A DNA stretch of 27,345 bases from the NCBI GenBank assembly GCA_047605605.1, contig JASGFG010000052.1, positions 1 to 27,345 on the forward strand, in the 5' to 3' direction. Below, piece by piece: positions 1 through 7,146 of this stretch (positions within the stretch are counted from its first letter, which is position 1; each line of letters starts with the position of its first letter). Source of the stretch: JAATGA01 sp047605605 (GTDB lineage Bacteria > Pseudomonadota > Alphaproteobacteria > Rhodobacterales > Rhodobacteraceae). Position numbers and translations under genes: made by a program. The notes beneath the pieces are model-generated. The model had not been told where the DNA came from. It made no database searches and saw only the letters and a program-made list of their open reading frames with translations.

Positions 1-323
1 TCGTCGCCCTTCGGCTCGAACGAGGCATCGACGGCGACATAGCCCGCGACAAAGGCGGCGACATCGGCCTCCGACACGCCCTCGCCCGCCAGAACGGCGA
101 TCAGCGCGCCGACCGCCGCCGTTTCGCCTTCGGGCATGACGATGCGGCGCAGGATGCCGCCCTTGTCGATGTCCAGGGTGTTGACGATCTTGTCGGTCTC
201 GATATCGACGATCTCGGTTCCCGGCTCGACTGGGGTGCCTTCGGCCACCAGCCAGCGCGAGATCAGGCCCTCGGACATCTCCAGCCCCCATTTGGGCAGC
301 GTCACGGGATGGATGTCGGACAT
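1..323 (-). CDS. Dihydrolipoamide acyltransferase (E2), N-terminal lipoyl domain, partial
   Basis: The visible 107 residues are the N-terminal lipoyl domain of a 2-oxoacid dehydrogenase E2 subunit; the gene runs off the left edge, so the subunit-binding and catalytic domains are not seen. The domain reads VTLPKWGLEMSEG, then the lipoylation motif IVDIETDKIVN with the acceptor Lys45, then a short Ala-rich stretch. Family knowledge: the lipoyl arm carries the acyl group from E1 to the E2 active site and the dihydrolipoyl form is reoxidised by E3. Two ATGs are possible. The one at 323 lies about 7 bases after an AGGAG, while the one at 329 almost touches it, so 323 is chosen. It follows E1beta by 2 bases, indicating one operon E1alpha-E1beta-E2. 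Which acyl group is made cannot be told from the lipoyl domain. Confidence 0.9.
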   Translation of the reverse strand, partial: MSDIHPVTLPKWGLEMSEGLISRWLVAEGTPVEPGTEIVDIETDKIVNTLDIDKGGILRRIVMPEGETAAVGALIAVLAGEGVSEADVAAFVAGYVAVDASFEPKGD

Positions 324-325
324 GG

Positions 326-1339
326 TCATGCTCCTTTCACGGCCTGGCGGATGGCCGCCTCGATCCGGTCGGGGCCGGGGACATACATCCGCTCCAGCTC
401 GCGCGCATAGGGCACGGGCGTATGCGGCGCGGTCACGCGCAGCACCGGACCACGCAGCGAGGCAAAGCCCTTTTCGGCGGCAATCGCCGCCACCTCGGAC
501 GCGATGGAGCAAACGGGGTTCGATTCGTCGACCACCACCAGCCGCCCGGTCAGCGACAGGCTTTCCAGCACCATCTCCTCGTCGATGGGCGAGGTCGAGC
601 GCAGGTCGATCAGGTCAAAGGTGATGCCGTCGGCAGCCAGCTTTGCCGCCGCCTTTTGCGCAAAGGGCACCATCCGGCCGATCGCCACGACGGTCGCATC
701 CTTGCCCGACTGCACCAGATTGGCCCCCGCCAGAGGGGCGACATATTCGCCGTCCGGCACCTCGCCCTTGGTGGAATACAGCGCCTTGTGTTCCAGAAAG
801 AGCACCGGATCGTCGTCGCGGATCGCGGCGGCCAGCATCCCCTTGGCATCGGCGGGCGTGGTCGGCACCACGACCTTCAGACCGGGAACCGAGGACAGCA
901 TCGCATAGATCGTCTGGCTGTGCTGGGCTGCGGCGTTCATCCCCGCGCCCATCGACATGCGCACGACGATGGGCGCCTTGGCCTTGCCGCCGAACATGTA
1001 GCGGAACTTGGCCATCTGGTTGTAGATCTGGTCCATCGCCACGCCGACGAAATCGGCGAACATCAGTTCGGCCACCGGCCGCATCCCGGCCAGCGCCGCG
1101 CCATTGGCCAGGCCGATGATCGCGCTTTCGGAAATCGGCGTGTCGATCACCCGGCGGTCGCCGAATTCGCCCATCAGCCCCTTGGTCACGCCAAAGATGC
1201 CGCCCGCCGCATCGCGGCTGCCGGACGTGCCGCCCGCACCGCCCGACACATCCTCGCCCATCACGATCACCGAAGGATCGCGGCGCATTTCCTGAAACAA
1301 GGCGTCGTTCAGCGCCTCTCGAAAGGTCTTCACGGTCAT
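326..1339 (-). CDS. 2-oxoacid dehydrogenase E1 component, beta subunit (acetoin dehydrogenase-like)
   Basis: 337 residues, the usual length for the beta subunit of a heterotetrameric thiamine-diphosphate (ThDP) E1. The N-terminal half has MGEDV near residue 27, a Gly-rich insertion (about 32-48, SGGAGGTSGSRDAAGG) typical of acetoin-dehydrogenase-type beta subunits, then RVIDTPISE with Glu71, which aligns with the Glu that activates the ThDP aminopyrimidine ring in pyruvate dehydrogenase. AAQHSQ (His140) is the conserved active-site loop. The C-terminal transketolase-type domain starts near residue 205. The start follows the E1alpha stop by 9 bases, with a TAGGA Shine-Dalgarno overlapping that stop. 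Family knowledge: it decarboxylates a 2-oxoacid or cleaves a diketone or acetoin and passes the acyl group to E2. All key residues on this subunit look intact, unlike its alpha partner. Confidence 0.93.
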   Translation of the reverse strand: MTVKTFREALNDALFQEMRRDPSVIVMGEDVSGGAGGTSGSRDAAGGIFGVTKGLMGEFGDRRVIDTPISESAIIGLANGAALAGMRPVAELMFADFVGVAMDQIYNQMAKFRYMFGGKAKAPIVVRMSMGAGMNAAAQHSQTIYAMLSSVPGLKVVVPTTPADAKGMLAAAIRDDDPVLFLEHKALYSTKGEVPDGEYVAPLAGANLVQSGKDATVVAIGRMVPFAQKAAAKLAADGITFDLIDLRSTSPIDEEMVLESLSLTGRLVVVDESNPVCSIASEVAAIAAEKGFASLRGPVLRVTAPHTPVPYARELERMYVPGPDRIEAAIRQAVKGA

Positions 1340-1348
1340 GATGCGGTC

Positions 1349-2314
1349 CTAGTAGTCGGCGTAGACATCGGAAAGCAGGATCGCGGCCCCCGGCGGGGGC
1401 GCGGCCTTGGCCGAAGCGACGCAACTGTCGATGAAATCCACGATCTCGGCGTCGATGGCGTCCAGCTCCGCCGGTTCGATCAGCTTGGCCTCGGTCACTT
1501 TCTGGCGGAACCGCAGCATGGCATCCTTGGTCTCGCGCAAGGTCTTTACCTCGTCCTTGGCGCGATAGTTCTGCGGATCGCCCTCGAAATGGCCGAAATA
1601 GCGGGTGGCTTCGGCGATGAGGGCGCAGGGGCCCTTGCCCGCGCGCACATGGTCCAGCGCCTCGCCCATGGCCTGATAGACCGAGAAATAGTCGAAGCCG
1701 TCGGCCTGGAACACCTTCAGCCCGAAGCCCTCGGTCCGCGTCACCAGATCGGACCCGATGCCATACCCCTCGCCCGTGTGTTCGGAATAGCCGTTCAATT
1801 CAAAGACAAAGATCTTGGGCAGCTTCAGCACGACGGCCATGTTCATCGCCTCGAACACGGTTCCCTGGTTCGACGATCCGCCGCCGCCAAAGGACACCGC
1901 CACGCTGCCGTCGCCGCGCGCCGCACAGGCCAGCGCCGCGCCGACCGCGATGGGGGGGCCGCCGCCGACGATGCCGTTCGCGCCCAGCATCCCCTTGTCG
2001 ATGTCGGCGATGTGCATCGAGCCGCCGCGCCCCTTGCACAGCCCGTCGGCCCGGCCATAGATCTCGTGCATCATCAGGCGGGGGTCGCAGCCCTTGGCGA
2101 TGCAATGCCCGTGCCCGCGGTGGGTCGAACTGATATAGTCGCGGTCGGTCAGGTGTTCGCAAACCCCCACCGCCATCGCCTCTTGCCCCGAATAGAGATG
2201 GGTGAACCCGGCGATCTCGCCCGTGCGGTTTTCGATGTGCAGACGTTCCTCGAATTCACGGATCGTCCGCATCTGGCGATAGGCCCTTAGAATGTCCGAG
2301 CGGCTTTGCTGCAT
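1349..2314 (-). CDS. 2-oxoacid dehydrogenase E1 component, alpha subunit, altered ThDP-Mg motif
   Basis: 321 residues, about the length of AcoA/PdhA alpha subunits. Recognisable are RTIREFEERL (16-25), STHRGHGH (about 63-70), the loop GRGGSMHIAD and the ThDP-binding region. The usual GDG-x28-NN motif is changed: the block reads FGGGGSSNQG (142-151), so Gly145 sits where the Mg-coordinating Asp is expected, and FELNGY (171-176) has Leu173 for the first Asn. The metal-ligand Asn174 and Tyr176 are kept, and the 29-residue spacing to Asn174 matches human pyruvate dehydrogenase (Asp167 to Asn196). The strand is read without frameshift. First gene of the operon with E1beta and E2, divergent from the acyl-CoA dehydrogenase; a GGGAGGGGG ribosome site precedes the ATG. 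Substrate unknown; acetoin, pyruvate or another 2-oxoacid are possible. It may also be a weakened enzyme. Confidence 0.92.
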   Translation of the reverse strand: MQQSRSDILRAYRQMRTIREFEERLHIENRTGEIAGFTHLYSGQEAMAVGVCEHLTDRDYISSTHRGHGHCIAKGCDPRLMMHEIYGRADGLCKGRGGSMHIADIDKGMLGANGIVGGGPPIAVGAALACAARGDGSVAVSFGGGGSSNQGTVFEAMNMAVVLKLPKIFVFELNGYSEHTGEGYGIGSDLVTRTEGFGLKVFQADGFDYFSVYQAMGEALDHVRAGKGPCALIAEATRYFGHFEGDPQNYRAKDEVKTLRETKDAMLRFRQKVTEAKLIEPAELDAIDAEIVDFIDSCVASAKAAPPPGAAILLSDVYADY

Positions 2315-2445
2315 GGCCCCCTCCCCCCCGTTGCTTGCCGGATGAAGCTTGTCGATTTTTGCGGAGTTGTCAATTTATCTATGTTCAAATTACCCGTCAT
2401 CTGTATACTAAATTATGTGTGAATGTATTTTTCTGGAGGGAGAGA
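2315..2445. promoter_or_regulatory. Divergent promoter region, E1alpha / acyl-CoA dehydrogenase
   Basis: 131 bases, strikingly AT-rich from about 2355 to 2432 against GC-rich surroundings, between two divergent operon-leading genes. A possible minus-35-like TTGTCA lies at 2367. The right part carries the operator-like elements described separately. A Shine-Dalgarno GGAGGG precedes the plus-strand ATG at 2446. Exact transcription starts cannot be assigned. Confidence 0.6.
2402..2432. promoter_or_regulatory. Operator-like element (TGTATAC and TGTATTTTT)
   Basis: TGTATAC at 2402-2408 contains the palindrome GTATAC. It is followed by TGTGTGA and AATGTATTTTT at 2422-2432. The 11-mer AATGTATTTTT recurs exactly, on the other strand, at 15260-15270 upstream of the Rieske oxygenase. 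TATACTAA and TGTGTGA both recur at 22798-22812 upstream of lpdA. Proposed site for the FCD regulator at 14529. TATACT could instead be a minus-10 box. Confidence 0.45.
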
Positions 2446-3609
2446 ATGGATTTCCGGCTGACCGAGATCCAGCGTGACCTGCAAGAGGCCGCCCGCAAGT
2501 TTGCGCGCAGCGAACTTCTGGATCTCGCGCGCGAGTTGGAGGAAAAGGCGACCCCCGTTCCCCACGACTGGGTGAAACGCTATGCCGAAATGGGGTTCCT
2601 GGGCATCAACGTGGCCGAAGAATACGGCGGGCTGGGCCTTGGCAACCTCGAGGCGCTGCTGGTGGTCGAGGAATTCGCCAAGATCAGCTCGGCCGTGGCC
2701 TTTCCGGTGTTCGAATCCTGCGTCGGCCCGGTGCGCGCCATCGAGCATTTCGCCCCCGAAAGCCTGAAGTCGCGCGTCATCCCCGAGGTGTGCCGGGGCG
2801 AAAAGGTCATCGCCATCGGCATGTCCGAACCCGATGCCGGGTCCGCCCTGACCGACCTGAAAACCCGCGCGCGGGTGGAGGGCGACAAGGTGATTCTGAA
2901 CGGCAACAAGCGGTGGTGTTCGGGCGGCGGCCATGCCGACGGCTATCTGATCTACTGCCGGTTCGACGACACGCCCGGCGCGGGGTCGATCGGGGCGGTC
3001 TACATCGAAAAGGACACACCCGGCTTCAGCTTTGGCCCGCAGGAAAAGCTGATGGGGTTCCGCGGCGTGCCGTCCAGCGACCTCTACTTCGACAATGTCG
3101 AAGTCGCGGCCGAAAACATCGTCGTGCCCGGCGGCGGCTTCAAGCAGCTGATGGAGGCGTTCGATCTGGAACGCTGCGGCAATGCCACCATGTCGCTGGG
3201 CCAGGCCTCGGGCGCGCTGGAGGATGTGCTGGACTATGTGCAGGAGCGCAAACAGTTCGGCCGCCCGCTGGTGGATTTCCAGGCGGTGCAGATCAAGCTG
3301 GCGGAAATGCGGTTGCGGGTCGATGCGGCGCGGCTGCTGATCCATCGCGCCGCGCAGAATGCGCAGGACGGGATGCCCTCGATCCTGGACAGCTCGCTGG
3401 CGAAGTGCTTTGCCAACGAGATCTCTCGCGAGGTGACGGGAAACGCGGTGCAGCTGATGGGCGGCTATGGCTATTCCAAGGAATATCCGATGGAACGCCG
3501 CCTGCGCGATTCCTGGGGTTGGGGTATTGCGGGCGGCGCGGTCGACATCCAGAAGGTGAACATCACCGCCGCCATGGTCGGCCGCCGCTTCAACCAGCGT
3601 CGGTCGTGA
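2446..3609 (+). CDS. Acyl-CoA dehydrogenase family protein, IVD-like catalytic arrangement
   Basis: 387 residues, normal for a soluble FAD acyl-CoA dehydrogenase, which desaturates an acyl-CoA at C2-C3 and hands electrons to ETF. The start at 2446 has a strong upstream GGAGGGAGAG; the open frame extends further 5' but only through the AT-rich promoter. Visible are the N-terminal helical domain, MSEPDAGS (the FAD/substrate-binding MTEPxAGS-type motif, about 125-132), the beta-domain with NGNKRWCSGG, and the C-terminal helical domain with RKQFGRPL and MGGYGYSKEYPMER. The usual C-terminal catalytic Glu (YEGT) is absent: the block is GIAGGAVDIQ with Gly363 in that place. FDLER holds Glu242 at the position used as base in isovaleryl-CoA dehydrogenase (GLDLER, Glu254). 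A branched or alpha-substituted acyl-CoA is therefore plausible. It leads a two-gene operon with a Rieske ferredoxin. Confidence 0.93.
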   Translation: MDFRLTEIQRDLQEAARKFARSELLDLARELEEKATPVPHDWVKRYAEMGFLGINVAEEYGGLGLGNLEALLVVEEFAKISSAVAFPVFESCVGPVRAIEHFAPESLKSRVIPEVCRGEKVIAIGMSEPDAGSALTDLKTRARVEGDKVILNGNKRWCSGGGHADGYLIYCRFDDTPGAGSIGAVYIEKDTPGFSFGPQEKLMGFRGVPSSDLYFDNVEVAAENIVVPGGGFKQLMEAFDLERCGNATMSLGQASGALEDVLDYVQERKQFGRPLVDFQAVQIKLAEMRLRVDAARLLIHRAAQNAQDGMPSILDSSLAKCFANEISREVTGNAVQLMGGYGYSKEYPMERRLRDSWGWGIAGGAVDIQKVNITAAMVGRRFNQRRS

Positions 3610-3615
3610 AAACCC

Positions 3616-3644
3616 GGTCCGGGCGGGGTTGACCCGTCCGGGCC
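3616..3644 (+). other. Intercistronic hairpin after acyl-CoA dehydrogenase gene
   Basis: GGTCCGGGCGGG (3616-3627) pairs with CCCGTCCGGGCC (3633-3644) around the loop GTTGA, with two G-U wobbles; C3615-G3645 extends it to 13 pairs. No U-tract follows, so it is more likely an mRNA-stability or partial-attenuation element between the dehydrogenase and the Rieske ferredoxin than a full terminator. Confidence 0.5.
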
Positions 3645-3677
3645 GTGCCCCGACCCTTGCGGCCAAAGGAGATGCCG

Positions 3678-4013
3678 ATGATTCCCAAAGGCTTGACGGG
3701 CGGCGCGGATGAATTCACCGATGTGGGGTCCACCATGCAAGTGCCGCGGTCGGGGCCGTGGTTCGTTACCGCCGGCGGGCGCGAGGTGATCCTGTGCCGG
3801 CGGGGTGAGGAAATCGTAGCCTTTTCAGGCAATTGCACCCACAACTTCGCGCGGCTTTCCGAAGGCGCGGTCGAAGGCAATCTGGTCATCTGCCCGAAAC
3901 ACGGCGCCAGGTTCGATTGTTCCACCGGCAAGTCGCTGTCGTCGATGTGTTCCGACCTGCCAAAGGTCGAGGTGCGGATACAGGGTCGCCGCGTCCTCGT
4001 CCGCCGCAGCTAA
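3678..4013 (+). CDS. Small Rieske [2Fe-2S] ferredoxin
   Basis: 111 residues forming a single Rieske domain. CTH at 53-55 and CPKH at 72-75 give Cys53, His55, Cys72 and His75, the C-x-H-x16-C-x2-H cluster signature. There is no signal peptide or membrane segment, so it is a soluble electron carrier of the type that feeds Rieske oxygenases. The start at 3678 lies 6 bases after AGGAG; the ATG at 3672 directly abuts that site and is less likely. It follows the acyl-CoA dehydrogenase by 68 bases containing a hairpin. The likely partner is the oxygenase alpha subunit at 15340, an inference from shared context. Its stop overlaps that of the convergent gene by a few bases. An alternative is a Rieske subunit similar to NirD-type proteins. 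Confidence 0.88.
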   Translation: MIPKGLTGGADEFTDVGSTMQVPRSGPWFVTAGGREVILCRRGEEIVAFSGNCTHNFARLSEGAVEGNLVICPKHGARFDCSTGKSLSSMCSDLPKVEVRIQGRRVLVRRS

Positions 4014-4807
4014 AGCCGATAGGCCGCCAGCGAGGCGCGCAACCGCCGCGCGCGGTCCAGCGGGCTGATCCCCTGTTCCTGCAACCGCAGCATCGGCACC
4101 TCGACATCCAGCGCCAGACCCGGCGCGGTCTGGTCCAGCAGGTCTTGCAGCGGCAGCTCCCCCTCGCCCGGAATGCCGCGGTTTTCCACGGCTTCGGCAA
4201 AGGCCTTCTCGGGCGCGGCCAGCGGCGCATCGCAGAATTGCAGCGCGCCGATGGTGTCGGCCAGCGCGGGCAACTCGGCCGGATTGCCGCCGGTGCGGGC
4301 CAGATGCAGCGGATCGACCAGCAGGCTGAGGTTCGGATGCCCGTTCGCCCGCACGAATTCCGCCGCCTGTCCCACGGTGGTCAGCGCGGAAAACGCCATG
4401 AACTCGATCGAGATGGCGATGCCTCGGTCGGCTGCGGCGGCGCAGGTCCGCGACAGCCGGTCCGAGGCACGCGCCAGATCGCGGTCATAGATCAGCACCG
4501 TCGCCCGCGTGGCGCCGATTTCGGCGGCGTGGTCCAGCACCGGCAGATAGTCGTCAGGCTCGGTCCGGCCGGAAAACGGCAGCGCCTCGATATTGTGGAC
4601 CGAGACCCCGCCCTCGCGCAGCGCGGCGCGAAAGACGGCGGTTTCCGCGCCCGGTTGCAGGCGAGGAAAGATGTCCAGCTGCGGCGCGGGCGGGTGCAGG
4701 AAAACCGATACCGAGCCGAACCCCGCCTCGGGCGCCAGCCGGGCCAGATCGACCGGCCCGATGTCGCGCAGCGACAGCTGGTGAAGCGTGATACGGCGGT
4801 CCGCCAT
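4010..4807 (-). CDS. Sugar phosphate isomerase/epimerase-like TIM-barrel protein
   Basis: 265 residues of the xylose isomerase-like / AP endonuclease 2 superfamily (IolE- and hydroxypyruvate-isomerase-like). Barrel strands with probable metal ligands are visible: ISIEFMAF (Glu near 147), LSLLVDPLHLAR (Asp and His near 180) and LALDVEVP (Glu near 235). Family members isomerise or dehydrate sugars, inosose or keto acids, or act as lyases with a divalent metal; the reaction here cannot be predicted. The chosen ATG at 4807 overlaps the livF stop as TGATG, suggesting translational coupling. The longer frame begins with GTG at 4810. It is the last gene of the transporter operon and overlaps the Rieske ferredoxin gene tail to tail by 4 bases. 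Placement beside the importer suggests action on the transported compound or an early intermediate. Confidence 0.8.
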   Translation of the reverse strand: MADRRITLHQLSLRDIGPVDLARLAPEAGFGSVSVFLHPPAPQLDIFPRLQPGAETAVFRAALREGGVSVHNIEALPFSGRTEPDDYLPVLDHAAEIGATRATVLIYDRDLARASDRLSRTCAAAADRGIAISIEFMAFSALTTVGQAAEFVRANGHPNLSLLVDPLHLARTGGNPAELPALADTIGALQFCDAPLAAPEKAFAEAVENRGIPGEGELPLQDLLDQTAPGLALDVEVPMLRLQEQGISPLDRARRLRASLAAYRL

Positions 4808-5511
4808 CACGCGCCCAGATAGCTTTCGATCACGCGCGGGTCTTTCATCAGCACGTCCGACGCGCCCTCGATGGCGATCTCGCCCCGGTCCAGCACATAG
4901 GCGCGCTGCGTGCAGGCCAGCGCCCGATAGGCGTTCTGTTCCACCAGCAGGATCGTCAGCCCCTCGCGGTTCAGGCGGGTCAGGGCATCGAACACCTGAT
5001 CCGTCATCAGCGGCGACAGCCCCAGCGAGGGTTCGTCCAGCAACAGGATTTCCGGCCCGCCCATCAGCGCGCGGCCGATGGCCAGCATCTGCTGCTGTCC
5101 GCCCGACAGGGTGCCCGCCACCTGCGTGGCGCGTTCGGACAGGATCGGGAACAGGTCATAGACCTGCTCCAGCCTGTATTTCTCGGGTCGCGCGCCAAGC
5201 GCCAGATGCCCCAGTTGCAGGTTTTCCCAGACCGTCATGTCGGCCAGAACCTGCCGCCCCTCGGGCACATGCAACAGCCCCTGGCGCGAGACCTGAAACG
5301 GCGCCAGCCGTCCCAGATCCTTGCCGTTGAACACCACCTGCCCCTTTTGCGGCGCGACCGTCCGGCTGAGCGCGTTCAGTAGCGTGGATTTCCCCGCCCC
5401 GTTCGACCCGACCAGCGCCACCATCTCGCCCCGGTCGACATGCAGGCTGACATTCCGCAGCGCCTTGATGCCCTTGTAGGACACCCAGATGTTCTTGACC
5501 TGAAGCAGCAT
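4807..5511 (-). CDS. livF: Branched-chain-type ABC transporter ATP-binding protein LivF
   Basis: 234 residues, the normal LivF length. Walker A GSNGAGKST (35-43), ABC signature LSGGQ (135-139), Walker B ILLLDEP (155-161) followed by SLGLSP, and the switch His replaced by Gln in LLVEQNAYRAL, which is the LivF-type VEQN motif. It powers import by the LivHM permease with LivG. The start at 5511 overlaps the livG stop in a TGATG arrangement; an open extension upstream lies wholly within livG. Cytoplasmic face of the inner membrane. In such HAAT-family systems the binding protein sets the substrate, which may be an aromatic or aliphatic acid rather than an amino acid. Confidence 0.95.
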   Translation of the reverse strand: MLLQVKNIWVSYKGIKALRNVSLHVDRGEMVALVGSNGAGKSTLLNALSRTVAPQKGQVVFNGKDLGRLAPFQVSRQGLLHVPEGRQVLADMTVWENLQLGHLALGARPEKYRLEQVYDLFPILSERATQVAGTLSGGQQQMLAIGRALMGGPEILLLDEPSLGLSPLMTDQVFDALTRLNREGLTILLVEQNAYRALACTQRAYVLDRGEIAIEGASDVLMKDPRVIESYLGA

Positions 5512-6272
5512 CAGACATGCCCCCCGATATAGGCTTCGATGACCTTGGGATCGCGGGTGACGACATCGGGCGCGCCTTCGGCGATCATCCGGCCGGAATC
5601 CAGCACATAGACGTGGTGGCACAGCCGCGACACGAAGGCGACGTTGTGCTCGATCAGCAAAAGCCCCATCCCCCCCTGCGCCAGATCGTTGAAGATCGTG
5701 GCCATTTCGGCGGATTCGACCTCGTTCATGCCGGCGACAGGTTCATCCAGCATCAGGATCCGCGGCTCGGCCGCGATGGCGCGGGCCATTTCCACCCGGC
5801 GCTGGTGGCCATAGGCCAGACTGCCGGCCTCCAGATCGGCATAGTGCTGAATGCCGAACCGGCCCAGAAGCTCCCACGCCTGTTCGCGCAGGCGCCGGGT
5901 TTCGGCCAGCGCGGCGGGCGCGCCCAAGAGGCTCGCGATGGTGCCGGTGCGTTCCTTGCGGAAATAGCCGATCACCACATTGTCCAGCACGCTGGCCTCG
6001 GCCAGCAGGCGGATGTTCTGGAAGGTGCGCGAGATGCCCCGGCGCGCCACCTGGTCGACGTGCAGGTGGGTGATCGCCTCGCCATCCAGCAAGACCTCGC
6101 CCTTGGTCAGCGCATAGACGCCCGAGATCATGTTGACGACGGTGCTTTTGCCCGCGCCGTTCGGCCCGATCAGGCCGGTGATCCGGCCCGCGGGGATGTC
6201 CATGTTGATGCCGTCGACGGCCTTCAGCCCGCCGAAGTATTTGCAGGCCCCCTCAATCCGCAGTGACGACAT
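5511..6272 (-). CDS. livG: Branched-chain-type ABC transporter ATP-binding protein LivG
   Basis: 253 residues. Walker A GPNGAGKST (36-44), the LivG-type signature LAYGHQRRVEMARA, Walker B ILMLDEPVAGMN, and the switch region LLLIEHNVAFV. The order signature-Walker B-EHN is that of LivG, complementing the EQN-type LivF next door. The ATG at 6272 has a strong AAGGAGG 7 bases upstream and lies within the last 20 bases of livM, so translation is probably coupled. It works as a heterodimeric ATPase with LivF. Confidence 0.95.
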   Translation of the reverse strand: MSSLRIEGACKYFGGLKAVDGINMDIPAGRITGLIGPNGAGKSTVVNMISGVYALTKGEVLLDGEAITHLHVDQVARRGISRTFQNIRLLAEASVLDNVVIGYFRKERTGTIASLLGAPAALAETRRLREQAWELLGRFGIQHYADLEAGSLAYGHQRRVEMARAIAAEPRILMLDEPVAGMNEVESAEMATIFNDLAQGGMGLLLIEHNVAFVSRLCHHVYVLDSGRMIAEGAPDVVTRDPKVIEAYIGGHV

Positions 6273-7146
6273 CGGCCCCCTCCTTGTTCTTGGTCTGGCT
6301 GCTGCGGCGAATGCGGCGGCGCAGCCAGTAGACCAGTTCGTCCCCCACACCGTTGGGCAGGAAGGTGATCACAAGGATCAGGATGATCCCGTTCAGGATG
6401 CCCCGGTTTTCCGCCAGAGGCCGCGCCAGTTCCGGCAGGATCGCCATGATCAGCGCCCCCATGATCGGCCCCAGCAGCGTGTTGCGCCCGCCCAGAACCA
6501 CCACCGTCAGGCTGGCGACCATGGCGGGAAAGCCGAAGTCCACCGGCTCAATATTGAAGACGTAAAGCGCGCGCAGCGCCCCGAACACCGCGCCGATCAC
6601 CCCCGACAGGACGAAGGCCAGCGCGTAATAGGACTTGATCGGGATGGCCAGCGATGCCGCGACCGAGTCATCCTGGCGCAGCGCATCGAAGACCCGGCCG
6701 ACCGAAGTGCGGTTGATCGACCAGATGAGATAAACCGTGATCGCCACCGCCAGCAGCAGCCAGCCGGTGTTCATCACCCGCGGGATGCCCGAAATCCCGA
6801 GCGCGCCGCCGGTGAACCCCTCGAAGTAAAGCAGCAGCGCGATCACCACCTGCACGAAGGCCAGGGTGGCGATGGCGGTGAACGCGCCTTTCAGCCGCGC
6901 CAGCGGGATCGACAGCACATAGCTGGCCACCACGCCCACGACCGCCGAGATCAGGATCGCCGGCAGAGCGGGCAGGCCATAGCGCGTCACCAGGATCGCC
7001 GTCGCATAGGCGCCAAGCGCGCTGAACCCCGCCGTCGCGATGGAGAAGACCCCCGCCCGCAGCGCGATCTGCTGGCTGTAACCCAGCCCGACCGCGATCA
7101 GGAAAAAGTCGATCAGCGGCTGATAGGAATAGTAGAACGACATCAT
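6253..7146 (-). CDS. livM: Branched-chain-type ABC transporter permease LivM
   Basis: 297 residues, very hydrophobic, with about eight predicted membrane segments (for example 12-35, 38-55, 62-82, 88-112, 130-150, 180-200, 220-245 and 258-280). The LivM-type permease loop is visible as SVGRVFDALRQDDSVAASLAI and the following hydrophobic stretch, which contacts the ATPases. The N-terminus lacks the long extension of some LivM proteins. The start ATG at 7146 (or 7143) overlaps the livH stop codon. Forms the heterodimeric channel with LivH. The C-terminal tail after about 280 is charged (RRRIRRSSQTKNK), placing it on the cytoplasmic side. Confidence 0.93.
   Translation of the reverse strand: MMSFYYSYQPLIDFFLIAVGLGYSQQIALRAGVFSIATAGFSALGAYATAILVTRYGLPALPAILISAVVGVVASYVLSIPLARLKGAFTAIATLAFVQVVIALLLYFEGFTGGALGISGIPRVMNTGWLLLAVAITVYLIWSINRTSVGRVFDALRQDDSVAASLAIPIKSYYALAFVLSGVIGAVFGALRALYVFNIEPVDFGFPAMVASLTVVVLGGRNTLLGPIMGALIMAILPELARPLAENRGILNGIILILVITFLPNGVGDELVYWLRRRIRRSSQTKNKEGADVVTAD

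Noticed and set aside
1904..1915. GDGS at residues 134-137 of E1alpha as the ThDP motif
   Set aside because: It lies in the turn before the strand VAVSF; the ThDP motif must follow that strand, where GGGGSSNQG is found, and only the latter gives the correct spacing to Asn174.
422..2290. Long open frame antisense to the E1 genes
   Set aside because: Composition is rich in His, Arg and Gln with no recognisable domain; it mirrors real genes on the other strand, a usual effect of high G+C.
3645..3677. Earlier start for the Rieske ferredoxin at 3645
   Set aside because: It lies at the base of the intercistronic hairpin, has no ribosome site, and the AGGAG at 3667-3671 fits the ATG at 3678.
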